12,612 nt of DNA, from NCBI GenBank assembly GCA_016931085.1, contig JAFGFO010000186.1, forward strand, positions 1-12,612. The letters are read 5' to 3'. The translations under genes and the position numbers were made by a program. Position 1 is the first letter of the stretch. Each line of letters opens with the position of its first letter. Under the pieces are notes generated by a model. The model had not been told where the DNA came from. It did no database searches and was given only the letters and a program-made list of their open reading frames with translations. Of this stretch, positions 7,111 to 12,612 are shown piece after piece. The DNA is from Thermoflexales bacterium. Its GTDB lineage: Bacteria > Chloroflexota > Anaerolineae > Fen-1058.

Positions 7111-8647
7111 GCGCGTCCTCCTTGATACCCGCCATCAACAAGCCCAAGTGCTCGCGCGTCGCCGATTTGGCGTCGAGCGTGTCAAGAATGTGCCCCTTGT
7201 ACATCACCGCGATGCGGTCGGACAGGCTCATGATCTCGTCCAGCTCGGCGCTGATCAAGAGCACCGCCGCGCCTTTGTCGCGCGCCTCGACGATGCGCTG
7301 GTGGATGAACTCGATGCTGCCCACGTCCAGGCCACGCGTTGGCTGGCTGGCGATCAGCAGCTTGACCGGGCGCGACAGCTCGCGCGCGACGATCGTCTTC
7401 TGCTGGTTTCCGCCGGACAGCGAGCCGGCGTGGGTCGCAATGCCGGGGGTACGAATGTCGAAGGTACGAACCAGTTCTTGGGCTTGCTGCTCGATGACGG
7501 GCCAATCCAGCTCGAGACGGCGTGCGAACGGCGACTGGTAATAGCTACACAGCACCAGGTTGTCGCGCACCGGGAACGACAGCACCAGCCCGTGCTTTTG
7601 CCGGTCCTCCGGCACGTGCGAGACGCCGGTCTCGATGACATGGCGCGGCGAGGCGTTCGTCGTGTCGTGCCCCTCGATCGTCACGCGCCCGCCGAGCACG
7701 TGGCGCAGGCCGGTGAGCGCCTCGGCCAGCTCGGTCTGGCCGTTGCCCTGCACGCCGGCCACGCCCAAGATTTCGCCGGCGCGCACCTCGAATGACACAG
7801 CCTCCACGGCCGGGTGCTTGCGGTCATCCTCCACGCGCAAGTCCTCCACACACAGGACCGGCCCGGCCGGGCGCGCCTCGGTCTTGTTGATCGTCAGGAT
7901 TACCTTGCGGCCCACCATCATCTCGGCCAAGATTTCGCGGCTGGCCTCGGACGGCTTAACCGAACCCACCATCTGCCCGGCGCGCATCACGCTGATGCGA
8001 TCGGCCACGGCGAGCACCTCGCGCAGCTTGTGCGTGATAAAGACGATGGATTTGCCTTGCTGAACCAGGGTACGCATGATGACGAACAGCTCGTCGGCCT
8101 CTTGTGGCGTCAGCACGGCCGTTGGCTCGTCGAGGATCAAAATGTCGGCCGAGCGGTACAGCGCCTTGACGATCTCAACCCGCTGTTGGGAGCCTACGGT
8201 CAGGTCCCGCACGTAAGCGTCGGGGTCCACCTCCAGGCCGTACTGGTGACTCAGCTCACGGACGCGCTTGGCTACGCTGCGCCAGTCGAGCACGGACAAC
8301 TGGCCCAAGGCCTTGGTCGCGCTCAAGAGTGACTCTTGCCCCAGCATGATGTTCTCGGTCACCGTGAGTGGCGGGATGAGCATAAAATGCTGGTGGACCA
8401 TCCCAATGCCCTGGGCAATCGCGTCGTGTGGGCTGGTGATGCGCACGGCTTGCCCGTCGAGCCGAATTTCCCCCTCGTCCGGCTGGTACAGTCCGTACAA
8501 GACGTTCATGAGGGTGGACTTGCCCGCGCCGTTCTCGCCCAGCAGCACGTGGATCTCGCCCTTTTCCAGGCTAAAATCCACGCGGTCGTTAGCCAGCACA
8601 CCGGGGAAACGCTTGGTGATATTGGAAGCTTGCAAAGCTAGGGTCAT
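7103..8647 (-). CDS. ABC transporter ATPase with two fused nucleotide-binding domains (NupO-like)
   Basis: A 514-residue cytoplasmic protein of two ABC domains that powers the importer. Domain 1 has Walker A GENGAGKS (37-44), Q-loop near HQHF (85-88), a VGSQQ signature (151-155), Walker B ILILDEPTAVL (169-179) and the switch histidine at 206. Domain 2 has a degenerate Walker A (GVQGNGQTEL, 298-307, no lysine), signature LSGGNQQK (410-417) and Walker B with Q in place of the catalytic Glu (IASQPTRGLD, 432-441). One competent and one degenerate site is normal for this sugar/nucleoside class. ATG at 8647 has only a weak GAG-type ribosome site, in contrast to the genes on either side. It follows the lipoprotein gene after 122 nt containing two stem-loops and overlaps the next permease gene by 8 nt. 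Confidence 0.95.
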   Translation of the reverse strand: MTLALQASNITKRFPGVLANDRVDFSLEKGEIHVLLGENGAGKSTLMNVLYGLYQPDEGEIRLDGQAVRITSPHDAIAQGIGMVHQHFMLIPPLTVTENIMLGQESLLSATKALGQLSVLDWRSVAKRVRELSHQYGLEVDPDAYVRDLTVGSQQRVEIVKALYRSADILILDEPTAVLTPQEADELFVIMRTLVQQGKSIVFITHKLREVLAVADRISVMRAGQMVGSVKPSEASREILAEMMVGRKVILTINKTEARPAGPVLCVEDLRVEDDRKHPAVEAVSFEVRAGEILGVAGVQGNGQTELAEALTGLRHVLGGRVTIEGHDTTNASPRHVIETGVSHVPEDRQKHGLVLSFPVRDNLVLCSYYQSPFARRLELDWPVIEQQAQELVRTFDIRTPGIATHAGSLSGGNQQKTIVARELSRPVKLLIASQPTRGLDVGSIEFIHQRIVEARDKGAAVLLISAELDEIMSLSDRIAVMYKGHILDTLDAKSATREHLGLLMAGIKEDAHV

Positions 8648-8662
8648 AATTATCTCGAACTA

Positions 8663-8727
8663 GCCACAGAGACACAGAGAACACAGAGAAGACTTTTAAA
8701 TCTCCGTGCGCTCCGTGCCTCTGTGGC
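8663..8727 (-). repeat. Long imperfect hairpin repeat (CAGAG type) between lipoprotein and ATPase genes
   Basis: Two 27-nt arms (8663-8689 and 8701-8727) with an 11-nt loop match at 22 of 27 positions; the arms consist of 8-9-nt units of CTCTGYGYN type. Four of the five mismatches become G-U pairs in RNA of the gene strand, leaving a single U-C mismatch, while in plus-strand RNA they are A-C. The hairpin lies downstream of the binding-protein stop, where ABC operons often carry stem-loops that protect the upstream message and lower expression of the rest. It has no U-run, so it is not a standard terminator. Confidence 0.75.
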
Positions 8728-8740
8728 AAAAGTTTTTATC

Positions 8741-8755
8741 GCTGGTGTGTCCAGC
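8741..8755 (-). other. Small perfect stem-loop just after the lipoprotein gene
   Basis: GCTGG and CCAGC form a 5-bp stem around a 5-nt loop, 14 nt after the lipoprotein stop on the gene strand and followed within a few bases by an A-rich then TTTT stretch. With the longer hairpin that follows, it may act in mRNA processing or partial termination. Stems of this size also arise by chance. Confidence 0.35.
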
Positions 8756-8769
8756 TCCGCGCGCTTAGT

Positions 8770-9822
8770 CTAGGGCGTATAGCCGGTCTTGAGCGAGCCG
8801 CTCTTGAGGCCATCGATCGCCTCTTTGACTTTGTCCTTCACAGACTGTGGAACCTTGCTGTCCCAGTCGTGATAGGGTGCCAGCCCAACGCCGCCGTTCT
8901 GCAGGTTGGCGGTAAAGATGCCGGCCTTGGCGGTGCCGCCCGAGACGGCCTTGAGATAGTTGTAGACCGCCGCGTCCACGTTCTTGGCCGCGCTGGTGAG
9001 CAGCGCATCCTTCACCTCGGGATAGGTCTCGTACTGGTCCACGTCCACGCCGATCGCCATCAGGCCCTTCTCCTTGGCCGCCAGCAGGCCACCGTTGCCG
9101 GTGTTGCCGCCCACGCCAAAGACCACGTCGCAGCCCTGGCCGATCATACTCTCGCCGGTTTCCTTGCCTTTGGCCGGATCGATGAACGAGGGGATATAGA
9201 CGTTCAGGGTCTTGGTGTCCGCCTTCATCCACTTGGCGCCGTTCTGGTAACCGACCACGAAGCGCACCACTGGCGGGATTTCCATGCCGGACACGGAGCA
9301 GATCGTGCCAGTCTTGGACATCCCGGCCGCCACCACGCCCGCCAGGTAGCCCACTTCGTCTTCCTGGAACATCAAGCTGGTGACGTTCTTCAGCCCGCCG
9401 TCGTCGTAGCAGTCTTTCTTGGTGTCGTCGCAGATGGCGGCACCGGGGGTGGGGAAGTAGGCGTTGTCGATGATGGCGAACTTGATGTTGGGGTACTGGA
9501 GCGCCTTGACCGCTGTGGCGTCGCCCATCATAAAGCCGACGGTGATGATCACGTCGTATTTTTCGGTGGCGAACTGATCGATGTTCTTTTCATAGTCCGT
9601 CGGCTGCTTGGACTCGATGAACTTGGCCTCGGCGCCCATCTCCTTGACGGCTTTTTGGACGCCGGCCCAGGCCGACTGGTTGAAGGACTTGTCGTTCACG
9701 CCGCCCACGTCGGTGACCAGGCCGATCTTGAGCTTGGCTGTCCCGCCGCCCCCGCCACAGGCGGACAAGGCAAGCGAGAGGGCTGTAACGACAACCAGCA
9801 GAGTAAACATTGATTTGCGCAT
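8770..9822 (-). CDS. BMP-family substrate-binding lipoprotein (nucleoside-type ABC importer)
   Basis: A 350-residue lipoprotein that captures the substrate outside the membrane for the importer encoded downstream. Residues 1-21 are a signal peptide with lipobox LSAC and lipidated C22, followed by a glycine linker. The fold signature of the Bmp/PnrA/Med family is clear: IGLVTDVGGVNDKSFNQSAW (33-52), VGFMMGDA (95-102), MEIPPVVRFVVGYQNGAKW (180-198), VFGVGGNTGNGGLLAAKEKG (234-253) and IGVDVDQY (257-264). Studied relatives bind purine or other nucleosides. Four further cysteines (131, 138, 175, 231) could form disulfides; the CDDTKKDC loop at 131-138 looks like an insertion. ATG at 9822 is chosen by AAGGAG 6 nt upstream and the signal peptide; the frame runs 13 codons further up without a better start. 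It is the first gene of the importer operon behind a strong promoter. Confidence 0.95.
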   Translation of the reverse strand: MRKSMFTLLVVVTALSLALSACGGGGGTAKLKIGLVTDVGGVNDKSFNQSAWAGVQKAVKEMGAEAKFIESKQPTDYEKNIDQFATEKYDVIITVGFMMGDATAVKALQYPNIKFAIIDNAYFPTPGAAICDDTKKDCYDDGGLKNVTSLMFQEDEVGYLAGVVAAGMSKTGTICSVSGMEIPPVVRFVVGYQNGAKWMKADTKTLNVYIPSFIDPAKGKETGESMIGQGCDVVFGVGGNTGNGGLLAAKEKGLMAIGVDVDQYETYPEVKDALLTSAAKNVDAAVYNYLKAVSGGTAKAGIFTANLQNGGVGLAPYHDWDSKVPQSVKDKVKEAIDGLKSGSLKTGYTP

Positions 9823-10098
9823 TTCTTTCTCCTTAAAGTTTAGACTAAATAGTCGGCACACTTACACTTTTCACACATAGGAAACTAGGTTTTGCAGCAA
9901 CCACCTCCCTTCTCGAGCAGTGTGGCGTGACGGAGGGGGCCTGTCACATCCGGCTCTCGGTTGTCATTCATGGTATCTATCACTGCTATAACGGGCATGG
10001 CCAGAGAGTGCGGTTTCGTACTCCTGGTGAAGAGACGAACGGCCAAAATTGGTCCTTGTCCTTCGTCTTGTTACGAGTGCGATGTATGTCCGTGCACA
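9823..10098 (-). promoter_or_regulatory. Long structured mRNA leader of the importer operon
   Basis: This gene-free 5' leader of about 275 nt separates the predicted start site from the lipoprotein ATG. Stem-loops seen: 10033-10068 (7 bp, with an inner CCAA/TTGG stem), 10001-10027 (8 bp with one bulged base), 9927-9947 (GTGAC/GTCAC, extendable), an alternative or pseudoknot pairing of GGAGGG 9932-9937 with CCTCCC 9904-9909, and a 5-bp dyad at 9843-9854 just before the ribosome site. I compared it by eye with purine, TPP, FMN and cobalamin riboswitch cores and found no match. No U-run terminator is visible. It may be a regulatory RNA or simply a long leader. Confidence 0.45.
9885..9971 (-). 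CDS. Possible 28-residue leader peptide in the importer 5' leader
   Basis: A short reading frame inside the leader would encode 28 residues starting MNDNREPDV and ending EKGGGCCKT. It lies wholly between the predicted start site and the lipoprotein gene; an in-frame ATG 9 codons earlier (9998) is also available. There is no good ribosome site before either ATG. Adjacent Cys codons near the end, within the region of alternative stems, resemble the design of attenuator peptides, but a frame this short is expected by chance in about 300 nt. Treat as a weak candidate. Confidence 0.15.
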   Translation of the reverse strand: MNDNREPDVTGPLRHATLLEKGGGCCKT

Positions 10099-10104
10099 GT
10101 GTAA

Positions 10105-10133
10105 ATTATAGCCTATTTAGCCAGAGTGGGCAA
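10105..10133 (-). promoter_or_regulatory. Strong sigma70-type promoter of the importer operon
   Basis: On the gene strand a -35 TTGCCC (10128-10133, 4 of 6) is followed after exactly 17 bp by a perfect -10 TATAAT (10105-10110). The -35 begins 24 nt after the ftsK stop codon, showing that the importer is transcribed separately from ftsK. The expected start is near 10098. Confidence 0.75.
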
Positions 10134-10138
10134 GTGGG

Positions 10139-10155
10139 GGGATTTGCAGAATCCC
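10139..10155 (-). other. Short stem-loop after ftsK
   Basis: GGGATT and AATCCC form a 6-bp stem with a 5-nt loop immediately after the ftsK stop. It is followed by a C-rich stretch, not a U-run, so it is not a convincing intrinsic terminator, and it touches the upstream edge of the importer promoter. Confidence 0.3.
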
Positions 10156-10157
10156 TG

Positions 10158-12455
10158 TCAAACCCGCCCAGACTCGTCGACCAGTACCTCACGCCAGCGG
10201 CTGCCCGGCTCACTAGGGCCGACCAGGCCTCTTTGCTCCATCTGGTCAATCAAGCGAGCCGCCCGCGTATAGCCGATGCGCAGCCGCCGCTGCAACATCG
10301 AGATCGAAGCCTTTTTCTGCATGCGCACGATCTCGGCCGCCTGCTCATATAGGACATCGTCTTCCGTCGCCGAGCCGGGCGGCTGCTCGCCTCGATCCAG
10401 GCTAGCCCGCAGCTCATCCCACAGTGGCTGCTGGACAAGCACGGGCGCGGACGAGGCCGGAGGAAGCGCCTCGCCTGTATCCACTCCGCGCACGCCCTTC
10501 CAATAACGGGTAAGCCGTTGCAGCTCGTGGTCAGATACAAAACAGCCTTGCAGCCTGAGCGGCAAGCCCGAGTCAGGTGAAACGAACAGCATGTCGCCGC
10601 GCCCCAGTAGGCGCTCGGCGCCAGGCACGTCCAGGATGACGCGGCTATCCACCGACGAGGCCACCGCAAAGCTGATGCGGGCCGGGAAATTGGCCTTGAT
10701 CAATCCGGTGACCACATCCACACTAGGGCGTTGGGTGGCAATGATCAGGTGAATCCCGGTGGCGCGCGCCATTTGCGCCAAGCGGCAAATCGTCTTCTCC
10801 GTCTCATCCGGCGCCAGCATCATCAGATCGGCCAGCTCGTCAATAATGACCACGATATAGGGCATCTTTCTCTCGCCCTCGACCGTGTGGGCGGTCACCC
10901 TGGCGTTCAGGTCATCGATGTTGCGCACGCCTAGTTGGGCAAACTTGCGATAGCGCCCATCCATTTCGCGCGTGACCATTTGCAAGGTTGCTACCACACG
11001 TTCCAGATCCACGACGACCGGCTCTAACAGGTGAGGGATGTTGTTATAAGATGTCAACTCGACCCGCTTGGGATCGACCATGATAAAGCGCAAGTCATCG
11101 GGGGTATTGTAAGCCAGTAAGCAGGCGATAATGGCATTGACACACACCGACTTGCCCGATCCGGTCGTCCCGGCGATCAACAAGTGCGGCATAGTGGCCA
11201 GGTCAGCCATGACAGCCTGGCCAGAAACGTCTTGCCCCAAGGCGATGCGCAGCATCGATTTTGACTTTTGGAAACTTTCCGAGTCGATCACGTCGAGCAA
11301 GCTGACCAGCGAGACTTCGCTGTTGGGGACCTCGATCCCCACGATGCTGCGGCCAGGCACCGGCGCCTCGATGCGGATCGTCTTGGCTGCCAGCGCCAGG
11401 GCCAGATCGTCAGTCAAAGCGGTGATCTTGGACACCTTGACCTTGGTTTGTTTGCCATTCCGAGTGGTGATAAAGCCAGGTTCTATGCCGAACTGGGTGA
11501 CGACTGGCCCGCGGTTGACCTCGACCACCCGGCCCTCGACCCCCAAGCTGTGCAAGGTCTCTTCGATGATGTTAGCCTTGGTGCGGATATCCTCTTCAGA
11601 CAAAGCGGATTCGTTGCCTGGCTCAAAAACCTCGCCGATAGTAGGCAGCTCCCACACCTGGCCGGCCGGCAGCAAACGGTAGGCAGGGCTTGCCGGCGGC
11701 AAGCTCAGCGCGCCGTCGCCGCCGATGACGTGTGCTGGCTTGTCAGGTCGAGGGGTTGGGTAGCTTGCCTCGGCCGGCGCCGGGCCTGGCCTAGAGAACG
11801 GCGCGCGGCTCGCCGGCCATTCGCCATCCTCTATCGCAGGCTCTGCCTGCGGCTTGCGCAGGGAGCGCAGCCACGCCCAGGCTGAAGCTGCCAGGTTGGC
11901 GATATGGCTGGGCGGGATCTTGAACAGCAGCAAAAGTCCGGCAGCCAAGGTGACGGCTAACACCAGCGCAGCACCCAATTGGCCGAGGCCCCCAACCAGC
12001 AGCAGCCGCACCCCCTCGCCCAGTCGCCCACCGCCCGAACCGGCTTCGATGACGGCCTGCGGGGTGGCGCGAAAGGCCCACATGGCAGCCGCCTGAAGCA
12101 CACACAGCACCGCGACATACACCAGGCAGAAGCCGACGACTTGTTCGCTCGAGGGGCGCGGCACGCTCTCAAACTTGCGCAGCACGAGCCACACGCCGGT
12201 CACAATCATGATCAATGGCACGCTATAAGCGCCCCAGCCGGTCAGTTGAGCCAGGAATTGCAAGTATGGCCCGGTGAGGCTACCCTGGCTGAACGACAAC
12301 TGGCTGCCCAGCGTCAGGATACCTCCCAGGATCAAGACCACGCCCAGGATATCCAGTTTTTGATCAAGCGTCAACTTGACCTGGAGTGAGCGGCCAGGTG
12401 CAGAGCTCCGGCGAGAGCGCGTTTTAGACCGAGATGAACTGGATCGTTTAGTCAA
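10158..12455 (-). CDS. ftsK: FtsK/SpoIIIE-family DNA translocase
   Basis: A 765-residue membrane-anchored DNA pump that moves chromosomal DNA through the division septum and, through its tip domain, reads polarity sequences. The N-terminus is basic (residues 1-27), followed by four hydrophobic segments at about 34-52, 72-92, 105-128 and 148-178, then a proline-rich linker (about 200-260). The motor has the alpha part at about 285-390, Walker A GTTGSGKS (429-436), DPKRVEL (461-467), Walker B VVIIDELADL (535-544), ATQRPSVDVVTG (573-584) and GRGDMLF (618-624). A winged-helix gamma domain covers about 695-758 (EIVRMQKKASISMLQRRLRIGYTRA region, seen from 708). The start is TTG at 12455, supported by GGAG 5 nt upstream; no ATG or GTG with a comparable site precedes it. 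Length and domains are complete. It has its own promoter. Confidence 0.96.
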   Translation of the reverse strand: MTKRSSSSRSKTRSRRSSAPGRSLQVKLTLDQKLDILGVVLILGGILTLGSQLSFSQGSLTGPYLQFLAQLTGWGAYSVPLIMIVTGVWLVLRKFESVPRPSSEQVVGFCLVYVAVLCVLQAAAMWAFRATPQAVIEAGSGGGRLGEGVRLLLVGGLGQLGAALVLAVTLAAGLLLLFKIPPSHIANLAASAWAWLRSLRKPQAEPAIEDGEWPASRAPFSRPGPAPAEASYPTPRPDKPAHVIGGDGALSLPPASPAYRLLPAGQVWELPTIGEVFEPGNESALSEEDIRTKANIIEETLHSLGVEGRVVEVNRGPVVTQFGIEPGFITTRNGKQTKVKVSKITALTDDLALALAAKTIRIEAPVPGRSIVGIEVPNSEVSLVSLLDVIDSESFQKSKSMLRIALGQDVSGQAVMADLATMPHLLIAGTTGSGKSVCVNAIIACLLAYNTPDDLRFIMVDPKRVELTSYNNIPHLLEPVVVDLERVVATLQMVTREMDGRYRKFAQLGVRNIDDLNARVTAHTVEGERKMPYIVVIIDELADLMMLAPDETEKTICRLAQMARATGIHLIIATQRPSVDVVTGLIKANFPARISFAVASSVDSRVILDVPGAERLLGRGDMLFVSPDSGLPLRLQGCFVSDHELQRLTRYWKGVRGVDTGEALPPASSAPVLVQQPLWDELRASLDRGEQPPGSATEDDVLYEQAAEIVRMQKKASISMLQRRLRIGYTRAARLIDQMEQRGLVGPSEPGSRWREVLVDESGRV

Positions 12456-12528
12456 TTTGTCTCCACGATAAGCACAAGCGTTCCTATTTTACCACACTTG
12501 GCGAATATGGTTTTGCCGAAAAACGAGT

Positions 12529-12557
12529 ATAATATTACCCGCGAAAAACTATCACAA
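12529..12557 (-). promoter_or_regulatory. Sigma70-type promoter of ftsK
   Basis: On the gene strand a -35 TTGTGA (12552-12557, 4 of 6) is separated by 17 bp from a -10 TATTAT (12529-12534, 5 of 6). The expected start near 12522 gives a leader of about 65 nt before the TTG start codon. The area is markedly AT-rich compared with the surrounding genes. The upstream side of the promoter touches a CAGAG-type repeat. Confidence 0.6.
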
Positions 12558-12575
12558 TCGCGAAGATTTTCGCTT

Positions 12576-12612
12576 GCGCGCAGAGCACGCAGAGAGCGCA
12601 GAGTTTTTAAAA
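12576..12612. repeat. Partial copy of the CAGAG-type hairpin repeat, cut by the window edge
   Basis: Three tandem 9-nt units of the pattern CGCAGAGNN followed by a T5-A4 stretch resemble one arm plus loop of the hairpin at 8663-8727, whose loop also contains TTTTAAA. The matching second arm, if present, lies beyond base 12612. It is upstream of the ftsK promoter. Confidence 0.6.

Noticed and set aside
7103..8647. Degenerate Walker motifs in the second ATPase domain as a sign of a damaged gene
   Set aside because: Loss of the Walker A lysine and replacement of the catalytic Glu in the second half are normal in this class of double-domain sugar/nucleoside ATPases.
9823..9861. 13-codon upstream extension of the binding lipoprotein
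   Set aside because: It would place charged residues before the signal peptide and would translate through the AAGGAG ribosome site; the ATG at 9822 gives a normal lipoprotein signal.
9927..9960. GAGCCGGATGTGAC in the leader looks like the start of a group II intron domain V
   Set aside because: The returning strand lacks the matching GTCCGGTTC-type sequence and the AGC/catalytic bulge pattern, and no reverse transcriptase gene or remnant is nearby.
9970..9995. Resemblance of part of the leader to a tet-type operator (CAGTGATAGA core)
   Set aside because: Only one half matches and the sequence is not a good dyad; it lies about 100 nt downstream of the start site and no TetR-family gene is in the window.
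12528..12533. Plus-strand TATAAT that could be a rightward promoter
   Set aside because: No -35-like hexamer is found 16-18 bp upstream (bases there read ATATGG), while the minus-strand reading gives good -35 and -10 elements in front of ftsK.

Overview
The window is a GC-rich bacterial chromosome segment in which all ten recognisable genes lie on the minus strand. Reading in the direction of transcription, from high to low coordinates, the order is: an FtsK/SpoIIIE-type DNA translocase; a BMP-family (nucleoside-type) ABC importer of four genes (lipoprotein, double ATPase, two permeases); a compact five-gene run (zinc-dependent dehydrogenase, divergent Na/Pi-cotransporter-like protein, tandem universal stress protein, 85-residue membrane protein, TauE/SafE-type exporter); and the first 145 codons of pdxS, cut by the window edge. 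The gene content, a lipoprotein signal in a GC-rich genome and CAGAG-type short hairpin repeats between genes would fit Chloroflexota (Anaerolineae-like). That is an inference from general resemblance; the window has no rRNA or other taxonomic marker.

Regulation is unusually readable. Three sigma70-type promoters with 17-bp spacers can be seen: upstream of ftsK (TTGTGA/TATTAT), upstream of the importer (TTGCCC/TATAAT) and upstream of pdxS (TTGTCA/TACAAT). The importer promoter begins just after the ftsK stop and gives a leader of about 275 nt with several stem-loops and a possible 28-codon reading frame; no known riboswitch class was recognised. A 27-bp stem between the lipoprotein and ATPase genes is almost perfectly paired only in RNA of the gene-sense strand. 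A second copy of the same repeat type is cut off at the right edge of the window.

The importer should bring a nucleoside or related small molecule into the cytoplasm: the lipoprotein binds it outside, the two permeases form the channel and the fused double ATPase drives it. The five genes that follow overlap or are at most 16 nt apart and probably form one co-translated unit. They are separated from the importer by a 54-61 nt gap containing a terminator-like stem-loop, so they may be read through from the importer promoter at reduced level. The combined role of the dehydrogenase, two ion/anion transport proteins and stress protein is not known to me. Sulfur-oxoanion export by the TauE-like protein is the most concrete guess and is unproven. 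pdxS has its own promoter and belongs to vitamin B6 synthesis. No transposase, CRISPR array, tRNA or rRNA was seen.
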